Assembly (NCBI GenBank): GCA_000226015.1 | Contig: JH152748.1 | Span: forward strand, 201,443-234,719 | Direction: 5' to 3' | From: Mnemiopsis leidyi | Lineage: Eukaryota > Ctenophora > Tentaculata > Lobata > Bolinopsidae | DNA length: 33,277 nt | Part shown: piece after piece, positions 10,211 through 18,416 of the stretch | How positions within the stretch are numbered: the stretch's first letter is position 1 | Layout: each line of letters starts with the position of its first letter | The notes under the pieces: model-generated | Told to the model about the DNA's origin: nothing | The model's database searches: none | The model's input: the letters and a program-made list of their open reading frames with translations, nothing else | Program-made: the position numbers and the translations under genes

Positions 10211-11333
10211 ATGACCATGCAGGACACGGTTGCTATGGTTTCTAACTCCGATATAAATCCCCCGACCTTGGCGTTCAACCCAGAGGCAGACTACGCTATT
10301 GGAGGGATCCTCTCAGTTTTCTCCTTCCTCGGAGCTCTATCCAACATCACCTCCCTGGTCTACTTCAGCTCCCTAAAAGCTCGGAGTAAAAACGCTCTCT
10401 TTTTCAAACGTCTTTACGTCATCATATCCTTCAACGACGTCTTCGTCTGTCTTGGAATCTTGCCCTTTATCGAGGCGACATTCTCGAAGGACCGTGAAAG
10501 TTTCCTGTTTGACTTCCAGCTCTTCTGTACGACCTGGTTTGCTTATTGGTGGATCGTTTCTAACCTGTCCTACGTGCTGGTAGCCCTGCTGAGTGTAACG
10601 AGACTGAGACTGCTGGGCCGACCTACCTCCTCCATTCCACCCTGGGTCGCGTACCTGGTACCCTGTGTTCTGGTCATCCTCTACACCACGGTTTGCATGG
10701 TGGGGGTTCCTACCGGGCTCATCCAGACCGCCTACATCCCAGATCTCCTGCAATGTACCTTCTCGGCTGGACATCCTCTCGACACTGATAACTCACTCAA
10801 CACCAGCCACGCAACTGTCTTCCTTGTCCTCATGCTCCTCTTCAACAGTCTCACCGCGAATGTCTTCATCCTGGTTGCTATCTCCTTCATCCTCTCTCTA
10901 ACCCGGCTGAGGAAGTCCACCAGAGCAACCTCCCTGATTGGGGGGTCTGTGAAGCGACAGAGGGAGGCAGCTAAAACCGTGATAGTCGTGACCTTGGTCT
11001 ACATCCTGTTCAACGTGCCTGGCATGCTTGTTGCCATGGCATTTGCTCTCAACATCATCGTGTTGAACCCCGCAACTTTCCAGGAAATCACACTGTCCTT
11101 CGAGTATTTCGGGGAAAACACATGGGCTAACCACTACTTGTTTCCGGTTACAGGTTGTGTGTGTATGTCTGAATAGTGCTGTTAACCCGGTGGTTTATTA
11201 TTCCAGGATACACGGGTTCAGAGAGTATGTCGGTGCACTGGCAAGACAAGTTTGGGGTCTATTCAAGTCGTACCGAATACATGATGACTATCACAACGAA
11301 ACTGGAAATGGAGATGAAACTGCTCATCATTGA
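10211..11333 (+). CDS. Class A (rhodopsin-like) G-protein-coupled receptor with a frame break in TM7
   Basis: The single-exon frame starts at ATG 10211 (a second ATG at 10217). The frame is open further upstream but without an ATG, and that part lies in the MITE. Hydrophobic helices fall at about residues 30-53, 66-88, 107-130, 145-166, 201-229 and 255-280. Marks include GALSN in TM1, FND in TM2, Cys106 (TM3) with Cys182 (loop 2), and VTRLR in place of DRY. Frame 1 stops at 11174-11176, but the frame offset by one base continues with LNSAVNPVVYYSRIHGFREY, the class A NPxxY helix, and a Ser/Thr/Asp-containing tail ending at TGA 11331-11333. The switch falls in the run TTGTGTGTGTATG; gain or loss of one GT unit explains it. 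The receptor is plasma-membrane; ligand unknown. It is a recent pseudogene, a polymorphic allele or a sequence error. Confidence 0.85.
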
Positions 11334-11648
11334 AGAACTTTATCCTTGCGGAGGGGGGTTTGTCGCAGCGTGTCGCGTGAGCAATGTGACTAAGAGTTAT
11401 GCTTCTTCAATGATTCATAGATATCAGTCGCGGATAAGGCTGAGAAGAAGCGATTAGTGACTTGTAGAAGCCCTGAATTTGCGAATTTCAGATTTCGTTT
11501 TGTTAGGCCTTTAGTTTGGGGGAGGAATGGCAGAATGCTATGACGATCTAAATGTGGCTATTTTTAACCGTGCGGTCCTTGTAGTAAAATTGAACTGATT
11601 TCACTGCCTCGGCAATTCTTTAAAAATTAATGTAAATTTTCAGAGATA

Positions 11649-11654
11649 AATAAA
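11649..11654 (+). terminator. Candidate poly(A) signal for the GPCR
   Basis: AATAAA lies 316 nt beyond the extended GPCR stop codon, with no competing gene between. Confidence 0.4.
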
Positions 11655-11847
11655 TGAGGTGCAATTTTATTTTCTGTCACGCTTCGCTGCTGATTTTCAA
11701 TTTCATAAATATAAAACAATTACATTCGTTCATCACTGTCGCAAACTGCTTGTTTGATTTCTAACTCTTTTGCCTCTGGAAATTGACAGTCAATTATCAG
11801 ATACATAGTAAGAGAGCTAAAGATAATTGCCAGTCAAAAGTACGTAG

Positions 11848-11959
11848 GGAGGAAAATTTGCCTTAAAGATAGCAAGCTTTGATCAGTGCGCTAGCAACTC
11901 TTCAATAATCGATTCGACCAACTTCACAAGAGCGAGTAAGAGGGAGAGTGGTCCGGTAC
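11848..11959 (+). CDS. Possible internal exon, unknown gene
   Basis: A 37-codon frame between acceptor AAAGTACGTAG and strong donor GTAC|GTAAGT. The product is Ser/Asn-rich (DQCASNSSIIDSTNF). Its phase (1 out) fits the plus-strand candidate exon at 13007-13170. Open frames of this length next to a donor arise by chance in this DNA, and the pair would run antisense to the better-supported minus-strand gene. Confidence 0.22.
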
Positions 11960-12065
11960 GTAAGTATTACCTCTTATAATCCTTCAAGTGAACAGCTGTA
12001 CAAATCCACAGAAATCTTAGCTGCAACTTGCAGTATAACTAAACGAGACAGCTATGACTATACAC

Positions 12066-12113
12066 TTAAATAAATTGGCAAATGAGTGATACTGAACCGA
12101 AGAACGTACAACA
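12066..12113 (-). CDS. STING-like gene, possible terminal exon
   Basis: The strong acceptor TTTTGTCTCTCCACCAG is followed by 15 codons and TAA in the phase (0) required by the donor at 12419. The product is short, Cys/Phe-rich and without a recognisable motif. No clear poly(A) signal follows. Another terminal exon is possible. Confidence 0.25.
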   Translation of the reverse strand, partial: CCTFFGSVSLICQFI

Positions 12114-12156
12114 CTGGTGGAGAGACAAAACTTCTATTGAATTACGGCAACAAAAC

Positions 12157-12420
12157 TGAAAAAACTAAACTATAACTAAATGAACTAAACTTGAAAAACT
12201 AAACTGTATATACATCAACTAAAATCAACTAAACTGTAATTACAGCTGACTTAACTGTAATAGTTACAGTATAGTTGCTTTTGTTACCTTATAATTATAG
12301 CAACTAAACTGTATCTTAAGCAACTAAAGTGGAACTATAGCAACTAAAGTGTAACTATAGCAGCTAAACTGTAACTATAGCAACTAAAATGTAACTATAG
12401 CAGCTAAACTGTAACTAACC
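12157..12420. repeat. 20-bp minisatellite (CAACTAAACTGTAACTATAG)
   Basis: Six consecutive 20-bp units fill 12301-12420, preceded by degenerate units back to about 12157. The last unit ends in GTAACTAACC, which read on the minus strand supplies the GTTAGT splice donor of the exon at 12420-12714. Confidence 0.85.
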
Positions 12421-12714
12421 TGTCCGACGATACGTCTGCCGTCAGTCACCGGCTCGTCGTCATCTTCACCAGTGGGCGAAGTGTTCCGGTCCTCCTCGCT
12501 GCTGTCGTGTGTGGTCTGAGTTCCGCTCTCGTTGAAACTTCTGTTCTCGTCGTCTGCACGGCGGGTGGGTGGGTTAGAGGAGGAGATAGTTAGGACGGAG
12601 AGTTGCTCGCTAAGTTCGGATGTTTCGGTGGGAAGGGGACTGGTGGTGGGGGGAACCCCACCGGGGGCAGAGGGGCGTGAGGTCGACACAGTGGAGATTT
12701 TGGAAAATCTACGG
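12420..12714 (-). CDS. STING-like gene, C-terminal tail exon with LxIS motif
   Basis: The GC-rich exon has donor CAG|GTTAGT. Three possible acceptors, all giving phase 2, lie at 12715, 12707 and 12640. The product is Ser/Thr/Pro-rich, then acidic. It contains SEQLSVLTISSSNPPTRRAD: LTIS matches the LxIS core of the pLxIS site that is phosphorylated in vertebrate STING and recruits IRF3. About three residues later, P..RRAD recalls the TBK1-binding PxPLRxD. The residue before the Leu is Val rather than hydrophilic, so the match is partial. Further on are SGTQTT (like a dynein light chain site) and an Asp/Glu stretch. That this is the tail of the gene at 14607-15984 is an inference from order, strand and phase. 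It could belong to a separate gene. Confidence 0.5.
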
Positions 12715-12945
12715 CTTCAAGTAAAAACAGGAGCGAACAAACAGTGACAAAGTGGATAATGTTGGAAGTGTTGTGTGGATAATTGGGTTAGGGAGTTAAT
12801 TGCTGATTATCTCATTAGGGGTGGGCTGCCCTTTAATTTTCATTAATGGGGCTGTTATAGAGTAGCTCGAAATAAAACCATACAGACTGTCGATAATTGC
12901 ACGTTTAATTGAGACTGACGACCGCCCCGGAATCATTTTACGTAC

Positions 12946-13040
12946 AAGACCGTCTCAGATACGCAATCAGTACTTCGCTGACGGGTCATGTGAGACTCCA
13001 AGACAGATGTTTTAAGTCGGGATGAGGTCATCCGATCTCG
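12946..13040 (-). CDS. STING-like gene, tentative linking exon 8
   Basis: 31 codons in phase 0 to 2. SSRLKTSVLESHM sits where STING proteins have the last helix of the ligand-binding domain. Both splice sites are weak (CCGAG acceptor, CTT|GTACGT donor). The plus strand over the same DNA is also open in a protein-like frame, so only one of the two readings can be right. Confidence 0.3.
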
Positions 13041-13170
13041 CTCGGCTGGTATGCTTATCGAGAGACAAGGACCCGGCCTATTTTTCGTAAAAGGGGCCAG
13101 CCCATCCCAGCTCCAGATCAATCATCCTAAACTGGTAGACTTCAGGACCGATGTACGGCTAGATGAGTGA
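13007..13170 (+). CDS. Competing plus-strand terminal exon candidate
   Basis: After acceptor CTCCAAGACAG the frame gives 53 residues and TGA, including GMLIERQGPGLFFVKGA and HPKLVDFRTDVRLDE, which look like real protein. The phase fits the donor at 11959. It overlaps the minus-strand exon 12946-13040 on the opposite strand. No family recognised. Confidence 0.28.
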
Positions 13171-13205
13171 CTGCAGGAGAGTTACTTGAAGATGTGTCAG
13201 GTCAC

Positions 13206-13243
13206 GTGACTGAGCACGCGGACCTGAGGAAGGGTCAAAATAT
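13206..13243 (-). CDS. STING-like gene, tentative linking exon 7
   Basis: The acceptor CACTAGCCCTGCAG is good; the donor CAC|GTGACC is weak. The product DILTLPQVRVLSH, joined after CTNERK, parallels the order LEDIL...CRLIAYQ in vertebrate STING (helix, then beta strand). Phases 1 in and 0 out agree with the neighbouring exons. It is very short, so the boundaries are provisional. Confidence 0.3.
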
Positions 13244-13504
13244 CTGCAGGGCTAGTGATGCAATGTAGGGGTTAATTGTGGATTACGTCAAAATAGTGAG
13301 GAAACGATAGCTTTAATACTTTAGTGCTTACAGGGCACGAGCCAGGTCAACCCGCCAGGTACTTATGAAAACAAGGAACACAGTACCACTACACATTACC
13401 AGTACACAGAAGAGCTACTTGGAGTAGTATCGAGGCGGGTGGGGATGTGGGGAACTGTGCAGACAAGTTTCCGTAGAAAACAGTTGAGAAGTCTGTATTC
13501 GGGG

Positions 13505-13640
13505 TTTACATGCTGTACAGTGTACATGCTGTACAGTGTACATGGTGTACATTGTACATTGTACATTGTACATAGAACATTGTACAGTGCATATATTTTG
13601 CATGGTGTACATTCTACATTGATACATCATGTTATATGGA
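13505..13640. repeat. Palindromic GTACAT/TGTACA array
   Basis: Many copies of TGTACATTGTACAT and a duplicated ACATGCTGTACAGTGT lie in about 130 bp, giving multiple overlapping inverted repeats. A shorter TTGTACATTGTACATGATGT patch occurs near 22906. The open frames here are by-products of the repeat. It lies in an intron of the minus-strand gene. Confidence 0.85.
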
Positions 13641-14227
13641 GATATGTACATTTTAACATCTGTCTCCGGACATCGTCATAAGCTTACATGTGTACATTTG
13701 TACACCGTACCCACACCTGGAAGGATCAGTGCTTTTTATTTCGGGCCGACCATCTTTCTTCTGAGGTCAATGACGTTGAACTTGATATCCAGCATTAAAT
13801 ATTCACCACTGAACAAACCACAAATTGAGATCCGATTTACCATGTAGACTTATTGAATTAAAACCAATCGACAAATAATTGGCGGTTTCGATTTCAATAA
13901 TTGATTATCTGCCAGAATATTATACATTTTAAAAAGCCTTTCCAAAATAAACGTTTCCTAATCAGTAAGTACACGAATTAAACAAATAAACAAATACCCG
14001 TGGATCGAGACCCATTAACCGCACCACCGCGATGCTGGGGAGGGTGGTAGTGGTTAGGAGCAGTGTTTATTCTGACAACTTGCATAAGGATTAAGGAATG
14101 TGGTATTGAGGTCTTATCTTGGCTGGAGGGTGCTACAATATGTCACCACAAGAAATAACAGTAACTCAGCTGCAAGCAAAACATAGTACCTCGTACTAGA
14201 AGCGTAGCTGGTCCTTGACTTTCGGGC
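13641..14227. other. Presumed intron; no exon supported
   Basis: AT-rich. A superb acceptor-like tract (CCACTACCACCCTCCCCAG, minus strand, near 14050) is followed within seven codons by a stop, so it could be a very short terminal or micro-exon. A tiny minus-strand frame near 13740-13800 ends in TAA overlapping AATAAA. Neither is convincing. Confidence 0.35.
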
Positions 14228-14403
14228 AGGCTAGCAACCATGCTAACAACCAGGCTAACAACCAGGCTAGCAACCAGGCTAACAACCAGGCTAACAACCA
14301 GGCTAGCAACCAGGCTAGCAACCAGGCTAACAACCAGGCTAACAACCAGGCTAACAACCAGGCTAGCAACCAGGCAAGCAACCAGGAGGCAGGCAAGCAA
14401 CCA
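14228..14403. repeat. 12-bp tandem array (AACCAGGCTAAC / AACCAGGCTAGC)
   Basis: About 13-14 units of a 12-bp repeat alternate between CTAAC and CTAGC variants. Because 12 is a multiple of 3, all frames stay open and give fake Asn/Gln/Ala- or Leu/Val/Ala-repeat proteins on both strands. Located in an intron of the minus-strand gene. Confidence 0.9.
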
Positions 14404-14606
14404 CGAGCTTAAACCGCAGGACTTGATTTTGATAGCAAGCAAACTTTACCATTTCTTAGGGTTAGATAGTTTCGATACTAGGGTTTAGATAGTAGGAACC
14501 TACCTTTCCGGCCGTTCCGAAGAATTCCAAGCAAGATAATTAGTGAGAAAACCTAAGGATTTAGCAGTTCTAGATGCCAGCTAGGTGAATTTCAATTGGA
14601 TCCTAC

Positions 14607-14802
14607 CTTTCCGTTCGTTCGTGCAGAGACGCTCGAAACGCTCGGTAAAGTTCTGAACCCCTTCCACAGTCACGCAATCACGTTCTCCCTGAGTTTCACT
14701 CCAACACAACAAGAACAAAGGAGGAGTGGCAAGTACAACTACTTCGTATACACGAGGTGTATCAGCAGGCTGGCAGACAGTACGGTTTGAGGAAGTGCTG
14801 CC
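14607..14802 (-). CDS. STING-like gene, exon 6 (ligand-binding domain, lid and ATP motif)
   Basis: The donor AAAG|GTAGGA is good. In-frame acceptors exist at 14803, 14809 and 14770, all phase 0. The product contains LATPPLFLLCWSE, which matches the STING signature ATPxxxLxx(M)S with identical spacing. In STING the Thr-Pro of this motif contacts the cyclic dinucleotide. With the 14803 acceptor, 26 residues separate the preceding GI from ATP, the same as in human STING, as expected for the beta-hairpin lid. An F-x-R-L helix (NFTERFERLC) follows, as in STING. The lid Arg and Tyr that bind ligand are not evident. Family assignment is mine, by eye, and the protein is divergent. Confidence 0.55.
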
Positions 14803-14997
14803 CTTTAGCTAGCCGGTTAGAGACACTGGGCTGCTGCACCACTCGGCAAAACCAACACACAAATCAAATTCTTTGTGTTGCAAAGTGAGGACGGAGTACA
14901 GCCTTAATTAGGCGGATGTATGAGATCACCCCCATTTGCCGTTTTCAAGATACAGATCTAGCCCGGTATCACACCACGAGATATCAGGTAAAAGGAG

Positions 14998-15110
14998 GAG
15001 TCACGTTTAAATGACTGGTTGGCACCGAGCCAAGTCGGGTGAAGTGGAAGTTTCCGTGATGGCAGCAGGGAGGGGTGTTGAGTAAGTACACGTACAGGTA
15101 CAGACTTTAC
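14998..15110. other. Intron of the minus-strand gene with an antisense ATG frame
   Basis: On the plus strand ATG GGT-like frame MTGWHRAKSGEVEVSVMAAG runs to a TTGA|GTAAGT donor. It has no downstream partner exon, and I treat it as chance. Confidence 0.3.
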
Positions 15111-15217
15111 CTTTGTAATGCCCACGTCACGTTGGAGGGTCACGTGACTGTATTGATGCACTGTCGGCTTACTGCTATCCACACTAATACCATACCAGGG
15201 TTCAACTATTCTGAGTG
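15111..15217 (-). CDS. STING-like gene, exon 5 (ligand-binding domain core)
   Basis: Acceptor CCAAAACGTAG and near-perfect donor AAG|GTAAAG; phase 1 in, 0 out, matching both neighbours. The product (LRIVEPWYGISVD, then VTLQRDVGITK) parallels the STING segment that starts RLYILLPLDCG and ends near RAGIK: a hydrophobic strand, a Pro and Gly four residues apart, then about 25 residues to an R..GI element. The DNA is open on this strand over 101 codons, but only this part has splice support. Confidence 0.6.
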
Positions 15218-15908
15218 CTACGTTTTGGTATTTTAATACGATTTCGGCGGAAGAAGGAGCCAAAATCTTGCTTAACAGCTCGTGTAGCGAGCCTCAAGGC
15301 TAAATCCGGCCTCGTCATCTCGTTAGAAGGGCCCGGGACAGTAGATTGAATCACAAAAATGTAATTTGGCGATCTGTTTGTCGGGAAGTGCCAATGGAAG
15401 GTGTCGTTTTTGTTGTTTACAGTCTGGCGACGGCAGACAGCTGCGAAAGGTTGCGGAGTGATGATTCAGGAGGCAGGGTTTGCAGGAGGGGAATACGGTG
15501 CCGCTGTAATGCAGTTTTATTTTTGTGGGCTGACTAGTATAAGGGAACGGTGTAGGTTTTTGATTAATTCTTAATGGCGAATGCATTTTTGTTGAATGTT
15601 TTGGGATGGGGTATCGGGGTTCAAATATATCGAATAAGTTAGGTTTTTTCAAATTCTTTCAACATACTTTTACTTAAAGTTGAAATAATTTAAGAACTTC
15701 TGAGAATGCAGTCGACAGAATTTCACAGAGCAGGCTCCAGGCCGGTGTTGGTCGAAAATTGATCCAATAATGGGGTTCAAGATGGGCTGGAAAATGTTAC
15801 ACCTTGCATTGTAAGGCTTGCAAACACGTTATAGATTGAATAAAATAACTAAAAATATACATGAGACTTGAAAGCATATAATTTGCTAAGAACAGTGTCC
15901 CAACTCAC
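15218..15908. other. Intron; no further exon supported
   Basis: Contains a 109-codon minus-strand open frame (15323-15652) of low-complexity Pro/Lys/His-rich character without splice sites. I regard it as non-coding. Confidence 0.4.
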
Positions 15909-15984
15909 CACTTGAGAAGGATGGACTCCTCAATCGTTTTGTCATAATACGGCGGATACCCTCATTAATATTCCACGCTTCCGA
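15909..15984 (-). CDS. STING-like gene, exon 4 (start of ligand-binding domain)
   Basis: Strong acceptor TTTTACTTTTGTAG and strong donor AGTG|GTGAGT. The product SEAWNINEGIRRIMTKRLRS has Ala-Trp-x4-Gly-hydrophobic, the spacing of the STING motif AWSYYIGY at the top of the ligand-binding domain. The aromatic residue after Gly that stacks on ligand in STING is Ile here. Phase 1 out joins exactly with exon 5. Short but well bounded. Confidence 0.58.
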
Positions 15985-16428
15985 CTACAAAAGTAAAACT
16001 GTATCAGCTATAACAAAGTGGATTTAAAATTGTTTTTAAAGCACACTACGAAAATAAAACATACCGCAGAAAATGACATTACGTATTGTTCACGCCCAAA
16101 TTAGCCTTAGCTAAAATACACGGAGAACTACCTTGACAACTTTTCGCAGCGTTTTATCAAATTAGATTAAGAGTTTAAGCAAAGCAAAATTAGAAACGAC
16201 CCGCGGCGAGTCCGAAATGTTTGTGAAACACAAGTAAATGTTAGTTTAGGGTAAGTTCACGGAAAGGGCACCGTTTTCTGATTTAAAGAGTGTTATAATG
16301 GCTAATATTTGAAAGTGTATTTAGAGTATAGTACAAATGTATGAATATTAAGAAAAGTGTATTTTCTAATGTAGTACATGATAGCAAACAGCGCATATCA
16401 ACAAACACAACGATATCGACAATCAGAC

Positions 16429-16471
16429 TAGGGTAAAGCAAACTAGGACAAAGATAAGAGTGCAATACAAA
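16429..16471 (-). CDS. STING-like gene, tentative exon 3 (hydrophobic segment)
   Basis: Acceptor CTCCTTTGGGTCTTAG, then 14 codons encoding LYCTLIFVLVCFTL, a membrane-helix-like run, to a weak donor CTA|GTCTGA (phase 0). It would be the fourth transmembrane segment. The intron before it would be only 40 nt. Confidence 0.3.
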
Positions 16472-16511
16472 CTAAGACCCAAAGGAGTAAAGGGATTAGG
16501 GGATTACTTAC

Positions 16512-16579
16512 TCTTGGAAACTTATCCTAAAACCCTGCCTCCACAGGGTATTAGGGTATATGACTGTAAAGTAGATTAT
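16512..16579 (-). CDS. STING-like gene, tentative exon 2
   Basis: Acceptor GGTAATTTAGTTAG and strong donor AAGA|GTAAGT bound 22 codons (IIYFTVIYPNTLWRQGFRIS). They begin hydrophobic and end basic, as at a membrane-helix border. Phase 0 in and 2 out agree with the exons on either side. Confidence 0.33.
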
Positions 16580-17961
16580 CTAACTAAATTACCAAAGCAC
16601 TAATGGAATCTTGACCTTACGGGAAAATACGCGAAATTTTTCTAAAATTCCGAAACACGGTATAATGGATTTAAAAATAGCTCCATCGCAAGCCATGATC
16701 TCAACTGCAAGAAGGACAATGACTGAGGAAGGTATCAAAGCAATTTAATTAGGAACTATCGATAATATCCTTGTCTAGCAAAGCTTGTTTTTGAAGGAAC
16801 ATTTCCTGTAGGCTCCAGTCTCTGAGTAGGAATGTTTATTGTTGCCGCAATTCATCGTTAAGTGAGCACCTTATCGTTAAACATAGAAAATGTAATAAAC
16901 TTTCGGAAAAAAACTCCAATGTAAACAGCCATCAAAATGCAGAAAAATTCTATATTTAGTTCCATCTGATTCCAATCTACGGCTGAAAGTGTTCACAGCG
17001 AACACGCAATTATGAATTGAATGAAGAGCGAGACATAGTTGGCTTTGAAGTGGTCAGCTACAGAGAGATGCACTTTTATTGATAGCAACTACGTTGTAAT
17101 AAGCACACTGATAAGGTGGCGAACTTTTCAAAACCACAAGAAAAAAGAAGTGAGGTCGGCGGCAGACAGCGCACTCAGAGAGTCAGAGTAATCTGTTAAA
17201 GTAATTCACGGCCCTGAACATTGTCTTGGGATTGTCAAATTGACTGTTGTTATTGACACATTTATACTGATGGAAATGACTAGACTATCTCCCAATTATT
17301 CGGAACTGGGCAAGAAATGTGAGTTTCCACAAAAAGAAGATATTCAGTGGATCTAAAATGGTAAAATAACAAAATCTATATCGAACTTCTTATGACGATC
17401 TTCAATGAAGGATCAGTCTATTGAGCAAACACAGCAGTTAAAGATAAAGTTACGGGAGGCGGTTTGACTTTAAACTGTGAATTTATCGAGAACTATAGAT
17501 GCAGTAGTTGATGTGGTCACAGCGTCTTTTACATGCTGTGCAATGTAGAGCGTTATAACTGATTATAATACACATTCAATTCTGTGTGGCCAGAAAGGTG
17601 ACTAAGCGATCTATTTGATAACCATTAACCAATGACTACACAATTGGAAGATCAACGTCGAACTTAACATCGTTTTGATATCTTCTATAGCAGGTACACT
17701 GACTGTTTCAAACGAGATATCGGTCCAGTGGTAGTTCATACTATCCCACATCTATCGCTAGACGTTATCACACTTGCAAGGATCCGCTAGGCAGCTCTTG
17801 GGGGCCGTTTAGGGGAGAATTACCAAAACCAGACAGGCGGCCGTATGATGATGTCAGATCCTAACTTCGTCTACTATTCATAGAACAAAACTCCCACAAG
17901 ATATTTAACTCGTGAAATAACTCAAAAAAGGCAAAAAAGTTCAGTTTTGAAATACCAGTAC
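16580..17961. other. Presumed intron; no exon supported
   Basis: About 1.4 kb, AT-rich. A 54-codon plus-strand open frame at about 17703-17866 (SSWGPFRGELPKPDRRPYDD) looks somewhat protein-like but lacks splice support. Confidence 0.4.
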
Positions 17962-18272
17962 GTTTAAACCATGAGCCACGAGGGATGAGCGTGCAAATAC
18001 AAAGCCAGCCAACCAATAACACATCAACACTATACAAGTCGGGTTAGCGGCGAGCCGACTAGATGATAAAAACAGGACCAGAAATCCAATAGTTAGACTT
18101 CCAACAAGACTTCCTCCACAAGATGTACTGCTCCTGATTTGGGTGATGAAATGCTCCCTCAACACAAACCGGGACTTTTTACAGAAGTCTGTGAACGGTA
18201 GCCAGTTGTAGTGAACGGAAGCCAGTTGTAGTGCATAGTGATAATGTGATCAGTGATGTTGGAGCTAGCCAT
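17962..18272 (-). CDS. STING-like gene, first exon with two membrane helices and a frame-shifting 20-bp duplication
   Basis: ATG at 18272 starts MASSNITDHIITMHYNWLPF; after that the frame is shifted by a 20-bp tandem duplication at 18193-18232. Discounting one copy, the frame is continuous for 97 codons: a basic stretch (FCKKSRFVLREHF), then two hydrophobic helices (VGSLTIGFLVLFLSSSRL and CIVLMCYWLAGFVFARSSL), to a donor AAC|GTACTG or CTG|GTATTT, both phase 0. STING proteins begin with four membrane helices in the ER. Two here plus those in the next two exons would make four. Membership in the gene is inferred from strand, phase and topology only. Confidence 0.42.
18193..18232. repeat. 20-bp tandem duplication
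   Basis: GAACGGTAGCCAGTTGTAGT is followed immediately by GAACGGAAGCCAGTTGTAGT, one mismatch. Being 20 bp, it changes the reading frame of the minus-strand exon that contains it. Confidence 0.9.
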
Positions 18273-18371
18273 GATTTCAGCTGGAAGTAATATTAATGTT
18301 TACTTTTGTTTGGCCAAACTCAAAAGTTAAATAGTTAAAAATAAAATGTCAAGGTAGATTGTAGATTTTAC

Positions 18372-18416
18372 AGTAACTCTAGTAACCCTAGTAACTCTAG
18401 TAACTTTAGTAACTAT
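18372..18416. repeat. 9-bp tandem repeat AGTAACTCT
   Basis: Five consecutive units (AGTAACTCT, AGTAACCCT, AGTAACTCT, AGTAACTTT, AGTAACTAT) upstream of the first exon of the minus-strand gene. Confidence 0.85.

Noticed and set aside
13738..13800. Tiny minus-strand last exon ending GPK-stop with AATAAA overlapping the stop
   Set aside because: No acceptor gives the needed phase, and a poly(A) signal overlapping the stop by chance is easy in AT-rich DNA.
14143..14488. Leu/Val/Ala- and Asn/Gln-repeat proteins on both strands
   Set aside because: All arise from the 12-bp tandem array, which keeps every frame open.
14998..15090. Plus-strand ATG exon ending TTGA|GTAAGT inside the minus-strand gene
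   Set aside because: No downstream exon; such frames are expected by chance.
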